The translations under genes were made by a program, and so were the position numbers. Source: Pogostemon cablin (lineage: Eukaryota; Streptophyta; Magnoliopsida; Lamiales; Lamiaceae). Taken from it: a stretch of DNA of 64,000 nucleotides. Position 1 is the first letter of the stretch; the number at the start of each line of letters is the position of its first letter. The stretch lies in NCBI GenBank assembly GCA_023678885.1, contig CM043013.1:21236791-21300790 (forward strand), given 5' to 3'. The notes under the pieces are model-generated. The model ran no database searches. It saw only the letters and a list, made by a program, of their open reading frames with translations, and was not told where the DNA came from. Shown in pieces: positions 1-11,833 of the stretch.

Positions 1-2
1 TA

Positions 3-2870
3 GTGATGGCATCTACTGATACGAAGTATGTAGATACTGGAATCACTAAATGTTTATCACTGAGTAAGGATAAGAAAGTTAATAATATGGGTAAAACTAC
101 AAAGGTAGTGACTATTGCAGTGGGAGTTGTTTATTTATCTCATGATAAGAATAAACGATTGATTATGAGAAATTATCTTTACGTACGTTTCATAGAAAGA
201 ATTTAATTTCGGTTTCTATGCATTAACGGATGGATACTTCATTTCATTTAAATGACATGGTCATAGTAATGAGGAATGAGGCTATAATCCGATAAAGTAC
301 GTTGGTGGATAAAAAGTATACTCTTGAATCATGTACATTCCACAGATGCAATAAATAGTAATTAAATAATGCATCTTCTAATATTAAGAGAAAGGAACCT
401 TCGGAAATGAACTAAACATACATTTGGCGTCTATGACTAATTCATTTTACTTAAGTAGGATTCAAAAGTTGATAGCCGATAGACCGTAAGGTTTATCTGA
501 AGTGGAAACTATCGGACTTGCGAGTCTTGCTTGGAAGTAAAAATGATTAACTGCCTTTTCAAGGCTGTGGGGTGTAGAGCCAAAGATACATATGTTGGAA
601 TTAGTTAATTCTGATTCAAGCGAACCTAATATTATCCAGGCGAGAGGTGGTTATGAATATTCCAAAATTATTCTGGAAACCAATATATTTATATGATGCA
701 CTGCATGTCTAAGTTCTTTGATTAATTCAAGAATTGTAAGGCTGGTACAGTGAAGCGTCATGGAAAATATGTTAAGTCATTACGATTCAATCATGATGGC
801 GAATACCTCTTAGGATAGTTAGGAACTAATAATCAGAAGTTGAGATTAAATCTCAAGTTGACTACACCGGGCATGCCCCAGCTGAATGGTGTGGTGGGTA
901 GAAGGTATTAGGCTCTTATGGTTATGATTAGATAGATGATGAATTATTTAGAATAATTAAATTCATTTTATGGATATGCCCTAGATACAGTAATTCGTGA
1001 AACGTTTGTATGTATATGGGATATCCTAGAAAAATGGAGAGTGATTTATTTAGTCCAAAAGATCGAAGGATAATTGTTAACTCAATAACTAGATTTTTTG
1101 AAATGGACTATGTAATAAATCACAAACCCATGTATAAGTTGTTCTAAAGGAAGTGAGAGGAAAACACTAAGTATAAGTACCAAGTGTACAAGAGGATATA
1201 CCACAAGGTAAACTGCAACGCGTGTCACGTCTGATACACAATTACATGTAGTGCCTTGTCATAGTGGGAGGGTTGTATGACAACCCATAAATATATGTTT
1301 TGGGAGAGTCGTGAGACTTGATCCCTAGTGAACATGATATTATCCCACGGATACGACGTAGCACTACAAGATGAAAATACGAAATCTTAGTAAGTTGCTA
1401 TTAAGTCTGGGAACTTGTATGACCACTAAATGGTGTAAAAGCCATTGCAAGGGTCAAAGGAAATAAAAGAGGATCATATGGAAAGGTGAAAACCTTGGAA
1501 GCAGAGCTTGTTGCGAAAAGATGTACTCAAAAAGAAATGGTTCGATTATGAGGGAACATATTCGCTGGTAGCTATGCTTAAATTGATCCGGATTCTTTTA
1601 TTTATTGCTGCTCATATTGAATTATGAGGGACAGCAAATAGATGTCAAGACAGCTTTCCTGATTGGAAGTCTTGAGGAAAACATCTATGTGAAGCAACCA
1701 GAGTGATTCATTGCAAAGTACTAATAGCATTTTAATAGTAAGCTTAAAATTGTCCAGCGATGGGCTAAAGCAAGCTTTAAGATCGTGAAGCATCTGTTTT
1801 GATTAGGTAATCCAGTGGCATGGATTTAAATCAATGAGCGGATGAGTCTTGTGTATTGTAAAGAGTGACGGAAACGTGGTGGTATTTCTTGGACTATATG
1901 TAGATAGTATCTTGCTCATTGGAGACAATGAAAGAGTATTATCGGGCGTATGGGTATGGTAAATAAAGCGGTAGAAATGAAGGACTTAAGAAAGGCAAAA
2001 TACATCCTTTTGATCACGGTAATACGGATCACAAGAAAGGATGTTATGCTTATCTCAAGTTTCATAAAATGATACAGTCCATACTCGTTTAGCATGTAAA
2101 TTTATCTAAGTGAATGTGTCTTTGAGACACAAGAAGAAGATATAGTAGATGAAAGCGGTTCCTTATGCTTCGGTGAATAAGGAAGCTTAATCTAAAGAAT
2201 GCTATGAACGAAGTTGGATATCTGTGTTGCTGAACGCATAAACAGAAGGTATCAACGTAACCCGGAACAAGAATGATGAACTGTAGTAAGACATATATAA
2301 AGTGCCTGAGAAGGACTGGAAATTATATGTGGATTTACTAAACAGATTCACTGCTTCTTGTGGATTACGTAGATTCAGATTTTTTTAGTCAGATTGGACG
2401 GTAGTAAATTCTCCTCAAAGGTTATGTGTTTAATCTTAGGAAGTAGAGTCATAATGTGGAGGAGTGTTATATAGAAATATATTTCAGACTCCGGACTCCA
2501 TCATGGAAAGATGATGAATTGGAGCCTATGAGGCAGCCAAAGTATCTATATGACTCTAGAGACTTCATGATGGACTTTGAAGTGTTTCTAAGTTTGCCCA
2601 AGTAATCACAATTTACATTGATGATATTGGTGCAGTTGCAAACTTGAAGAAATCACAAGTCCATAAGGCAATTAAACACATGGAGCGCGAGTACCACCTG
2701 TTACGAGAAATCGTATGATGAGGGGAAGGTTGTTGTCGCCTAGATTGCATCGGATGATGACCTAGTAAACCATTTACAAGGACCTTAAGGCGAGAGCTTT
2801 TAATGATCGTGTAAGTGGGAGTAGGAATCAGATGTATGGCAGAAGACATGACATCATAGTCTTTTAGTAT
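3..2870 (+). pseudogene. Copia pol remnant (PR end, IN, RT, RNase H)
   Basis: The first 67 codons resemble the end of a copia protease region leading to the pre-integrase domain (RNYLYVRFIERI, compare the family pattern of a cLYVP core followed by RNLISV). Around 860-905 the integrase core motif TTPGMPQLNGVV is readable. Around 1637-1705 the RT motif DVKTAFLIGSLEENIYVKQP appears, followed by a stop where the family has a glycine codon. Around 1890-1930 LGLYVDSILLIGDN is the YVDD active-site region with the second Asp replaced by Ser. Around 2680-2710 KHMEREYHLLREIV marks the RNase H end. Many stops and frameshifts break the reading, so this is a pseudogene with no expected product. Identification is by motif recognition, not alignment. 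Confidence 0.8.
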
Positions 2871-2881
2871 AAGTGGGAGAT
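2871..2881 (+). other. Polypurine tract of the copia element
   Basis: AAGTGGGAGA sits immediately upstream of the LTR start TGTTGG. This is the usual plus-strand primer position of copia elements and fixes the 5' edge of the 3' LTR. Confidence 0.75.
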
Positions 2882-4083
2882 TGTTGGATTGTATACTAAA
2901 AGTCTAGCTTTAGTATGAACAATGTCATAACAATATTTGAAATGAGAATCATTGATCAAATGATTGCATCTTATAATTTATTTTATATGCATGATGCAAT
3001 AGTCCATTTACTTTATACTGTAGATAATATGTTGTGCGACAACACGCGGAAGATCATATTATCGGTTTCCTTATAAAGTATAAACAGATGCTCACAACTG
3101 AGATAGACGGGGACTCTCTATCGGTATGGTTGTAGTGTGGTTTGGTATTAGCTTGTCTTGGCTATAGAATCACATTAGTGCACTTGTGTGTATTGAGCAG
3201 GACCGCCTGAGATCGTTCTTCTTATACTGACTATATAGTAGAACTTGATCTCTGTTATTATGAAAGTTCGTGCTCTTAATCCCTATACAATAACCTCGAC
3301 ACGTAGGGCAGTATGTATTTCTTTGATTCATCAATGGGTGAGATTTATAAGTATTAAATCAACAAACTCGGTGAGTTGGGAAGTAGTGCTGTATCTATGG
3401 TGTGCTGTTGATTGTAGAAGGAATCCATGTCCGTCATAGGTTGATGATGTCCCCTTGAGGAGCTCATAAGGTTTATCATGTAAATCTTGCAAGTGGATTA
3501 ATTTCCGGCATGATAATAAGGTTGAGTGGTACTACTCTTGGATGAGATATTAATTAATTTGAGTTGTCAGTAACTTAATTAATTAATGGACATTGTTTTT
3601 CTTAAACATGGGGAGACAATCGGGCTTATAATAAGAAGGAGCCCAGAACATAATTTTGGGATTGGACGGGTAGTGCAGTAATAATATTTTAGTGGACTAT
3701 ATTATTATTATTGGATTTAATTAAAAGCTTTGGGCTAAGCTTGGTTAATTAAATTCAATTGAGGCCCACCCCAATTTCTCCTCCTGGTCCCTGCTGTAGC
3801 CCAATATATAAGTGGACTCAGCTTCCTGGAACCCTCAGATTATTCCTGCGCCTCTTTTGGTGAGAGAAGGGAAGAGAAGCAGATTGAGAGATCCTGCAGA
3901 CTGTTGCCCACACAACAACAGGATCACACTTGGGACATACAGTAGAAGATCAGAGGTAGTTCTCTGCAGTTCATCCTCTACACCAACCCAGAAGTACGGT
4001 AAATGGTTTAATTGCTTCCGCTGCTTATTGTTTATATTTTATCCTAACGATCACGTTTGAACCACACGATCCAATTGCCAACA
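2882..4083 (+). repeat. Copia 3' LTR (about 1.2 kb)
   Basis: The LTR starts TGTTGG and ends CCAACA, a perfect 6-bp inverted terminal pair with the canonical TG...CA ends. It follows a polypurine tract. It contains a TATA-like box near 3804 and is non-coding. Small open frames inside it (near 3245 and 3812) are not conserved proteins. The other LTR is outside the window, so age and target duplication cannot be judged. Confidence 0.85.
3804..3812 (+). promoter_or_regulatory. TATA-like box of the copia LTR
   Basis: ATATATAAG lies in the 3' half of the LTR, about 270 bp from its end, where the U3/R boundary of plant copia LTRs is expected. The function is inferred from position and composition only. 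Confidence 0.4.
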
Positions 4084-4120
4084 ATAATTTCATCAACATT
4101 AAAAAATAAAACCTAATAAA

Positions 4121-6500
4121 CTACAATATCCCTCTTCGATTCTTCATGTTTTGAAAGCGCCGCATGATGGATTCATTGCTAATACTTCGAAAAATATCTT
4201 TCTCAATGTAAGCCACCAAGCAATCATTCAATAATGCATCTCCTATTTTATTGCGAAGTGAAGTCTTGATGAATTTCATTACTGAAAATGCTCTTTCCAC
4301 TGTGCCAGTGGCAACTGGTAAGATCAATGATAACTTTAGCAGCAAATAAACTAATGGAAAAACAATATGTCTATTTGTAGCAACCATCTTTTGGGCGAGA
4401 CCACCTATTCCAACTACATTGGAGAAGTTGTAATTCGAACGTACATCAACAATAAAATTCTCAAGCTGACTTTCATGTTCAAGTAGAGCAACTTCGGTAA
4501 AGTCAGATGGATAATATCTTGCAAGTTGAAGCAACTTATTTTTATCAAATGCCGAAAATGAATCTTTTGGATCAAAACATGACATACATAAAAGCAATTC
4601 GGTATTAACTTCATTAAAATGGAGATTTAGCTCTTGAGCTTACATGTCAATCACCGAGTAAAATAAATCAACACGATAATGGTGAAGATTAGTATTTTCC
4701 TCAACTCTACACCTTGATCTCCCCCGAGCTACATATAATTCTTTCATGTTTATCACTGATATCTCATGTTTGATACAATAATCAGAAACTTTAGCCAATA
4801 AAGTATCCCAATGTTCATCTCTAACTAATTGCAAACGAGTTTTTGACACCTTCACAAGACTCATTGCATTAACAATGTCCTGATCTTTCCTTTGTAGAAC
4901 TTGTGATAATTCATGCGTAATTCCCAATATCTTTTTCATAAGATGTAATATGAACACAAACTCAAACTTATTGATGATATCCAATATATCAAATGCTTCA
5001 GCTCTTTGCAAAGCATCAATACCACTATCTCCAATATCCTCAAGAACATCAACAACTGAAGAAAATAAATGCATCAACTTAAGAAGAGTACCATAGTGAG
5101 AGCTCCAACGAGTATCTCCAGGTCGCTTCAATGCCATTTCTTGATTTTTACCTCTTCCCATCATGATTTCATCATTTGCATTTTCTTCTATAACCTTCTC
5201 TAATTGTGTCTCTCGAATCTGCGTTTACAAGAAGCCCCAACAACATTGCTCAAACGTGTAACTGTATTGAAAAAAGAAGCAATAGTTGTATGTTGTTTAG
5301 CAACAACAACAAGTGTAAGCTGAAGTTGATGAGCGAAACAATGGATATAATAAGCACTTGAATTCCTCTTTAGTATCAAACTTTTAAGTCCATTGAATTC
5401 ACCACTCATATTATTAGCTCCATCATATCCTTGACCTCTTAAACTAGATATACTCAAACCATAAGTGGAAAATAAATGATCAATTCCCTTTTCAAATGAT
5501 ATTGCTGTCGTATCACTAACATGTACGAGCCCAAGAAAACATTCGATAACACAACCATTCTTGTTCACATAGCATAAAATAACTCCCATCTGCTCTTTAA
5601 CTGAAATATCACGACACTCATCAACCAATATAGAGAAAAACTCATTTCCATATCTTTAATGATAGCCTTAGTAGTCTCAACTGCAGCCGCATTGATAATA
5701 TCCTTTTGAATATCGGGTGTTGTAAGTTTAAGATTTTCAGGAGCATTATTCAAGACAACATTATTGATATCCTCATTGCACAAAGCAATAACTTTTAGAA
5801 GTTTAATAAAATTACCTTGATTTAATGATACTTCAGACTCATCATTTCCTCAAAAAGATAATCCTTGTGTAATGAGATACCTCAAGCAAATTATAGATGC
5901 ATTTAATCTACAACGATAATCAATCTTTGACTTCTCTGATTGTTTAGAAATAGCCACTTCTATATGCTGAGCTTGATTCATCAAATCTCGACAAGCTAGT
6001 CTACACTTATTATGATCACTATTAACATCTCCAACATGCTCCTTTAATTTTTCTTTCTTGCGACATTTACTAAATCCACTTGAAACAAAAGCATCATGTC
6101 CCTTATCACTATACACCTTCGAGAAAAGATAACAATACAAATAAAATACAACATCTTTTACTACGCTATATTCTAGCCAATCCTCATTATCATCATACCA
6201 AGATGTAGCAAATTTACGTTTTCGAGTCCCATCCATCGTTTGAGGGAAATTGTGGTTACGTGGTTGACATGAACCTCTCAATAAATAAGTTCTGCGAACT
6301 TGCTCAATACTGTTAGGTGGATAACTTCTTATTTTAGGCCGAAGTCCTGGATCACTAGGAAGATTTTCTAAATCATATTCAATATCCTTATTTTCTTGAC
6401 TTGATGTTTCTTGAACAGGAATGCTAGTAGATGACAAATCTATTGGTAGGTCAGAGGATACATTTTCAATATGTGATTTCTTTTTATAATATCTCTCCAT
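4121..6500 (-). pseudogene. hAT transposase pseudogene (TTF zinc finger, DUF4371-like core, HAT C-terminal dimerisation)
   Basis: Reading the minus strand, frame pieces run 6500-5850, 5783-5565, 5628-5200, 5164-4640 and 4597-4121. The first (216 codons) starts MERYYKKK and contains the TTF-type region around RNHNFPQTMDGTRKRKFATS and EDWLEYS. The third holds the RNase H-like catalytic segment with DECRDIS, GQGYDGANNMSG and YYIHCFAHQLQL. The last holds the HAT dimerisation region, ATGTVERAFSVMKFIKTSLR followed by LVAYIEKDIF. All are standard parts of the plant ZMM5-like hAT transposase, which is normally 700-800 residues. The pieces lie in different frames with stops, so the gene is inactive. 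Confidence 0.85.
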
Positions 6501-6882
6501 TGCCTAAAAAAGATTAACATAATTAAATTTAAAACTATAAAATACTTGAAAATAACAAATTATAATAACAATATTGTTAATATAATTGTGTTTTCAATAA
6601 TTAAATTACAAATAATAGAATAATAAATGTTAAATTAACTAAAATATTTATTCTCCGCAAATAAAGATACGATGAAATACAAGACTACAACGCAAGATGG
6701 AAAGAGTATATATATATAATAATAAAAAGACAAACAAAAAATTTAAATAATAATCATTAATTAGATTAAAATAAAAAAAATCAACTAAAAAAAATAAAAG
6801 ACATACCTGATGATTCGTGAGCACACTGTCAAGTAAATTATAATTTTTGGTAATTGGTATACAGAGAGTAAATATAAGATGT

Positions 6883-6886
<4 letters not shown>

Positions 6887-6910
<24 letters not shown>
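6887..6910. repeat. (TA)n microsatellite
   Basis: Twelve uninterrupted TA units lie in the AT-rich leader of the hAT remnant. Confidence 0.9.
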
Positions 6911-6913
<3 letters not shown>

Positions 6914-7193
6914 TAAATATTTGATATCTTAAATCTAAAGGAATAAAGAAAAGATAAAGAAAGAATATATCTATCTAATAATAATATACAATCTGTCACA
7001 TAATAATCAGTTAAAATTACTGTAGATAATAATGGCATAATACAACCTGTCGCATAAATTGTCGCATAATCAGTTAAGATTACAGTAATCAACAAGATTA
7101 CACTAATCAACATATTGTATATTTATTTATTAATATTATATATTTATTAAATATGTAAAATTACAAAAATACCCCTAATTTTTTTAGAAAAAT

Positions 7194-7217
7194 CCAGGGG
7201 GGGCAACCGCCCCCTGG
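7194..7217. other. GC-rich hairpin at the hAT subterminal region
   Basis: Two 10-base arms (CCAGGGGGGG and CGCCCCCTGG) pair 9 of 10 around a 4-base loop. They are followed by CTCCCTCCGTCG. Similar GGGGGC/GCCCCC structures lie close to the ends of TTF-type hAT elements in plants (recollection of the family, not searched). Confidence 0.55.
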
Positions 7218-7240
7218 TCCTTAACTCCCTCCGTCGTTTC

Positions 7241-7556
7241 TTGCTTATATGAGATAATTACATGAGACGATCTCACACAAATCTTCCCATTTTTTATTTG
7301 ATAGTCTTCTCCCTATTTTAAACCTTCCATTATTACATCTCCATATGCTCAAAAATCCAAGCACCAAGAGAACAAACAAGAAACATTAATGCTCCATAGA
7401 TTCAGAGATATTAAGAAGGCGTTACTTACATGTGAGAAATTACAATGAATTAAAAATCAAAAGAATAAAAAACCATAACTGTCCGCACGGACAAATCAAT
7501 TCCAATAAACTTAAAAGGATTGACAGTGTAGGTTGAAGAGAACACAACACAAACAA
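7241..7556. other. Non-coding AT-rich stretch
   Basis: No open frame, repeat or RNA gene is supported. It separates the inferred hAT end from the MITE at 7561. Confidence 0.5.
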
Positions 7557-7560
7557 CTAG

Positions 7561-7829
7561 GTAATGTTTGGTTTGGGGTTATGTGGGATTTGAAAATCAT
7601 GAATAGTGTATTCTATGTTTGTTCTGAGTAGGGTATGTTTTAACTTTATGTCAAATAAATGTATTAATTTATTTAAAAAGTTAAATGAAAGAGGAGAGAT
7701 AAATAGAGAAAGTGTATTAATTGAGGAGAGAGAATGTAATAAGTATATATACATATGGGTGGTTTTTAAAATCTGAATGTGGGTTTTGAAAACCAAAATT
7801 TGAATTTGAAAATCCAAAATGAACATTGC
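7561..7829. mobile_element. MITE with imperfect terminal inverted repeats, flanked by CTAG
   Basis: The left end GTAATGTTTGGTTT and the reverse complement of the right end (GCAATGTTCATTTT) match in most of the first 14 bases. CTAG flanks both sides (7557-7560 and 7830-7833). At 269 bp with no coding capacity it fits a MITE. CTAG is palindromic, so it could be the target duplication or part of the terminal repeat. The superfamily is not assigned. Confidence 0.6.
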
Positions 7830-7833
7830 CTAG

Positions 7834-8124
7834 GATTGAGATTCTTCATTGAATATAACATATTTTTTTATTATTAATTTTTTAAATAAAAATTAGTTAG
7901 GGTTTCAATAATATGTCTTACAATCTAAAGCTGCAATTATCAAAGAATGGCGAAGAACAATATAAATGTCAATAAATACAACTAAGAGACATGTATCTTC
8001 ACTCTATTGCCCACTAAAATGCTAACATGGTTAAATCAAGTACATTTGAGATGCTTTCATCAAGGTAAAATAAATCTGTAGTATTTTTTAGAGCAGTAGC
8101 CATCAAAGTAAATAGGGTCATAAG
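7834..8124. other. Non-coding AT-rich stretch
   Basis: Nothing recognisable lies between the two small elements. Confidence 0.5.
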
Positions 8125-8132
8125 GTTCAAAT

Positions 8133-8978
8133 CAGTGTTCTGAAAATCGGACTACCTGCTGGTTCAACCGATTGGACCTGGAACCGGACTGAAAACTGAT
8201 CCGAAAACACCCATAAAACCATTTTTGATGATAAACTGGAAAAAACCGAATAAAACCGGATCAACCCAGCTGAACCAGGGAAATTTGAAAAATCAGAAAT
8301 CGCCGGTTATTTTTAATTTTTTTAAAATTATAAGCTGAGATCTGTGTATTCCTCTGCTCATCCATTGAAACTCCCTTCAACCTCCTCCAATACATACTCT
8401 GCTCATCCATTGAAACTCCCTTTAACCTCCTCCAATACGTAAGATATTGATTACACACCCAATTCTTCCAATAATAAATGAGAGAAAATAATAGAGATAT
8501 TAGGAAAAAAAAACCTCTGGAGAGAGAGGGTCAAACCACTGCACCACCACAAACTGTTAAATCACCACATCAATGACTATTTATAGAGGAAGAGATGAAT
8601 GTTTGTATGGAGAGAGAAAGATACAAGTGAGAGAGAGAGAGGGAGTGTTGCAAAAGTGGCGAGGGTGTGTTGCAGAAGTGGCATTCCTTTCTGGAGAGAG
8701 GATGGGGGAAGTAACGTACAAGCCTTAATTTATTAGGTAGGTATGTTTAATTAAGTGGGCTAGGGTTTTAGTAATAATATTGAAGTGGGCTGGGCTTTGC
8801 ATTCAAACACCTCCATCCTTTATTTGTATTATATAATATTTTTTAATATTTATTATAAAATATAATTAAAAATATATTAAATTTAATTTTTCGGTTGAAT
8901 CGCCGGGTCGGACCGGTCGGACCGGTCTGACCTTAAACGGTCACCGGTTTAACTTCCGGTCCGATTTTCTAATCACTG
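8133..8978. mobile_element. Non-autonomous hAT-type element with 8-bp target duplication
   Basis: The element starts CAGTGTTCTGAAAATCGGAC and its right end reads CAGTGATTAGAAAATCGGAC on the opposite strand, 17 of 20 identical. GTTCAAAT (8125-8132) and ATTCAAAT (8979-8986) flank it, an 8-bp duplication with one mismatch, as expected for hAT. Subterminal sequence is rich in GGTTCAACCGG/ACCGGTC motifs on both sides, plausible transposase-binding repeats. It is 846 bp with no transposase. The internal short frame near 8261 is a shadow of a tandem repeat. Confidence 0.85.
8352..8441. repeat. Two-copy 45-bp tandem repeat inside the hAT-type element
   Basis: Units 8352-8396 and 8397-8441 (start CTCTGCTCATCCATTG) differ at two positions. 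Confidence 0.9.
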
Positions 8979-8986
8979 ATTCAAAT

Positions 8987-9247
8987 ATTAGAAAATCTAA
9001 AAAGTCTCTTCAATTAAATATTTATCGCAGACAAATTTTTACTGCCACAACAACAATGCATACACAAGAAAAGCAAATTTTATATCATGTTAAATTTCAT
9101 TCTACCAAACTTAGTTAGAACCTAAGACATGCAACCGCCACAACATTCCGATATCAAAAGGTAATTACCTCTTTGCAAAAAAGGCAAATATATTTGGGAG
9201 ATGCCGCGAGAAGTCATACCATGAAAGCAGATGATATAACTCAATCC
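8987..9247. other. Non-coding AT-rich stretch
   Basis: No feature is supported. Confidence 0.45.
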
Positions 9248-9517
9248 TTAAGATTGTGTTTGGATTGAGTCATTTCAAATCAAAGTAATTTGAAAATGAG
9301 TGAATTCTAAATTGCATGGATTTTAAATTCATTCATTTAAATTACTTTGTTAGGATGAATTATGGATTTATAAAATCAAATTCATGATTTGAAATTCATT
9401 CATTTGAAATCTTGAATTTATAAATTAATGAATTTAATAATAAATCCAAACATGAAGAGATTGAGGGAAGAATTTATAAATCCTTTATCAAATTTTCCCA
9501 TCCAAACACATCCTAAG
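9248..9517. mobile_element. MITE with GTGTTTGGAT terminal repeats
   Basis: The left end TTAAGATTGTGTTTGGATTG and the reverse complement of the right end CTTAGGATGTGTTTGGATGG share most positions. The inside is AT-rich and full of short palindromic ATTTGAAAT/ATTTCAAAT blocks. The size (about 270 bp) and lack of coding fit a MITE. The exact edge and target duplication (a TTA/TAA-like trinucleotide is possible) are uncertain. Confidence 0.6.
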
Positions 9518-9584
9518 TTAGTCAAATTAAATTTTGTTGATATAAGAAGATCCTCATTCATTCCTAAGGGACAAATAAAGAAGA

Positions 9585-10500
9585 GCATAAAAAGCACAAT
9601 ACAAGAATTTACGTGAAAAACTCCAAAACTTGAGAAAAACCATGGATCGAGAAAATACCACTATGTGAAAAATTCTTACAATCACACAGAATTTCTCTCT
9701 CCCGACCTCAATCCCTACACTCTTATAAATTTTTGACTAATTCACACCTTTCTTCCTATTCTCACAACCGAGAATCCAAGGAAGAAATTTAAGAAGAATC
9801 AAATACAAAGATTAAAGTGTACTTGATTGGTGCACTTGACATCAAGTCCAAGGGCCTACTTATATAGCCTAAGAAATCCCTCCCCTTTTACTCTTCATCC
9901 GATGTGGGACAAAGAAAATAAAAGAAAATCCTTCTTTTATTATTGAAAATCCAACAATCCCCACCTTGTCAAAATAAAAGAATACTCATTGTCTTTACCG
10001 ACAATCCATTCTCAACCCCGAGAATCCCTTAGAATTAATCATTCTAAGAACTATTGTCTTCACCGACAATCCATTCTCAATCTCGAGAATCATACTCTAC
10101 CATATGAGTAGACTACTTAGAAACAACCATTTTAAGAAATCCTGCGGCACATATCGAAAAATACCTGCTGATATTTATGGTGCTACTTCTAGCTCTTGGC
10201 TCTTCCGGAAGTCCATCAGCCATCGATATACATCCATCACACACCCTACATCACTTGTCAAGTCAATGTCCGTATGCAAATTTGTGGACCATCTAATATT
10301 ATTATACCCTTTTCCATGATAACTGAACATATCATAAGGATCCCAAATAATATTAACTCAACATTCAGAGTTGTTGCCGCACCAGCTCCTCCTTGACCAG
10401 CAACATCACCATTGCTCCACCTTAAGCAATTACCGTGCCATTGTTCCACCGCAATTACCGGGCTCTGATACCGACGATTCCTTTGCCAGATGGGGTTTAC
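9585..10500 (-). mobile_element. Possible decayed copia-like LTR/leader fragment
   Basis: The stretch contains repeated phrases (GTCTTCACCGACAATCC, ATTCTCAATCTCGAGAATC) and CCCCACCTTGTCAAAATAAA, which resemble flanks of plant copia LTRs. It also contains GGGCTCTGATACCGA near 10459, the complement of a tRNA-Met primer-binding site. No LTR ends or protein motifs could be fixed, so this is a weak assignment. It could instead be unrelated intergenic repeat. Confidence 0.3.
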
Positions 10501-10509
10501 GTTTCTATT

Positions 10510-10710
10510 TTGCGCGTCCATTCAATGTTTAATTTTTTCCTTTTTGGAATGTGGGACCCACCTAAAATAATTAATATATCATCCAACACTAATACACCTA
10601 CCCACTTTACATTAAATATTATATTTTTCCACCCATTATTTATTAAAATATTATACTTCTTAATCAACGTGCAAAAAACAAACATAAACATTGAAACGGG
10701 ACGGAGAGAG
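10510..10710. mobile_element. Stowaway-like MITE with degraded left end
   Basis: The right end reads GGGACGGAGAGAG then TA, the complement of the CTCTCTCCGTCCC terminal repeat of Stowaway-like elements. The interior shares blocks with the element at 14530 (TTTTTCCTTTTTGG, GTGGGACCCAC, AAAATAATTAAT). The left terminal repeat is mostly eroded. Confidence 0.6.
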
Positions 10711-10712
10711 TA

Positions 10713-11242
10713 TATATTACTTGTTTAGAAAGTTTTATTTCTATTTTGTAAATCGCGTATTGGTATTTGGTGGTGAGGTTTTTTATATTAGATGTATTTT
10801 TCATATTAAATTTGGGAAAAATTACAATTCTAGTCTCATATGAAGGTTTCCTTTTCACTTTTGGTAACCATATATAGTTCGAAATTGGTTTCATTTCTTG
10901 CGCTTTAATCCCATATATACTTTACACTTTTAGTCCATGCTTTTGATAATGGAACCAACATCCTATTATGTGTCTTAATGAAAAGTAATAATATGTTTTT
11001 ATTAAAAAAATATAATTAATTAAAAAAATCTAAAACGTTGTCACCATAAGATGATGGCAAGTTTTTCTCTTTAAATTATATTATGTGTGATAAGTTTCGC
11101 ATGAATCCGCCTTACAATGAGTTTATGAAACAGGTAGGAAATAATAACATAATTAGAAAACATGATAATGATTAATAAAAAGTAATAGCTCTCAATTAAT
11201 CAAATTATTTCATAAATAAATTATATGATAAATAAAATATTA
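10713..11242. other. Non-coding AT-rich stretch
   Basis: No gene or element ends could be fixed. Confidence 0.45.
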
Positions 11243-11482
11243 CTCCCTCAATCCGCTTCTAAGATATCCATTTCACTATTCCTGACATCCGCTTCAAATG
11301 TATCAATTTCCTCTATTTAGTAAAAAAAGTACATAATATGATCCACAACTTCTCTCTAATACAACTATCTACTTTATCTATAATAATAATACTCCTTAAT
11401 CCACGTGCAAAAAATAAATAAAGACCTTAGAACTGTCCACGTGCAAAAAACAAATGGTTACCTTAGAACCGGACATATGGAG
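11243..11482. mobile_element. Stowaway-like MITE
   Basis: The left end CTCCCTCAATCCGCTTCTAAG and the reverse complement of the right end CTCCATATGTCCGGTTCTAAG match at about three quarters of positions. TA flanks both sides (11241-11242, 11483-11484), the Tc1/mariner-type target duplication. A CCACGTGCAAAAAAYAAA block is duplicated inside. It is 240 bp and non-coding. Confidence 0.75.
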
Positions 11483-11578
11483 TATAATATTTTTAATGAT
11501 AAATAATATTTTAATAAAAAGTAAAATGATCTTGCGTGCTCTACTGTGATATTTTCTCCGGCCGTCAATGACATATCT

Positions 11579-11833
11579 ATTTGTTTTTTAAATGTGAATT
11601 AAAAATATTATTATTTTATATAAAATGGATAGTTGTATTAGATTGAACGTTAACATGCGAAAATTGAAAAGAGAAAATAATAGTTGTATTTATGTATTGT
11701 AGTATTTATTTGTTTTTTAGATGTGAATTAAAAAATATTATTATTTTATATGAGGTGGACAGTTGTATTAGGTTAAAGTTTAACATGCGAAAATTGAAAA
11801 GAGAAAATGATAGTTGTATTTATGTATTGTAGT
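11579..11833. repeat. Two-copy tandem repeat, unit about 129 bp
   Basis: Copies 11579-11703 and 11708-11833 share ATTTGTTTTTTA, the ATTATTATTTTATAT block and AACATGCGAAAATTGAAAAG with about ten differences. It is non-coding and probably derived from a MITE interior. Confidence 0.8.

Larger units (their letters stand above)
1..4083 (+). mobile_element. Truncated, decayed Ty1/copia LTR retrotransposon
   Basis: The plus strand holds, in order, recognisable traces of protease end, integrase, reverse transcriptase and RNase H of a copia element, then a polypurine tract and a full 3' LTR. The left end lies outside the window, so the 5' LTR, gag and the protease active site are not seen. The domain order protease-integrase-RT-RNase H is the diagnostic copia order (established knowledge). 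No frame stays open for long, so the copy is dead. Its LTR ends exactly where hAT-derived sequence starts, which suggests insertion into the hAT element. Confidence 0.85.
4084..7240 (-). mobile_element. Decayed hAT-superfamily transposon (TTF zinc-finger / HAT-dimerisation type)
   Basis: A transposase pseudogene on the minus strand is preceded (at higher coordinates) by an AT-rich leader and a GC-rich subterminal hairpin at 7194-7217 of the kind found at the ends of this hAT group. The low-coordinate end lies next to the copia LTR at 4083, so the 3' terminal repeat appears to have been removed or separated by that insertion. The right terminus near 7240 is inferred from the position of the hairpin and was not confirmed by a target duplication. 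Confidence 0.65.

Noticed and set aside
3245..4060. Open frames inside the copia LTR (64 and 82 codons)
   Set aside because: They lie wholly within a non-coding LTR, show no domain and are not conserved in type.
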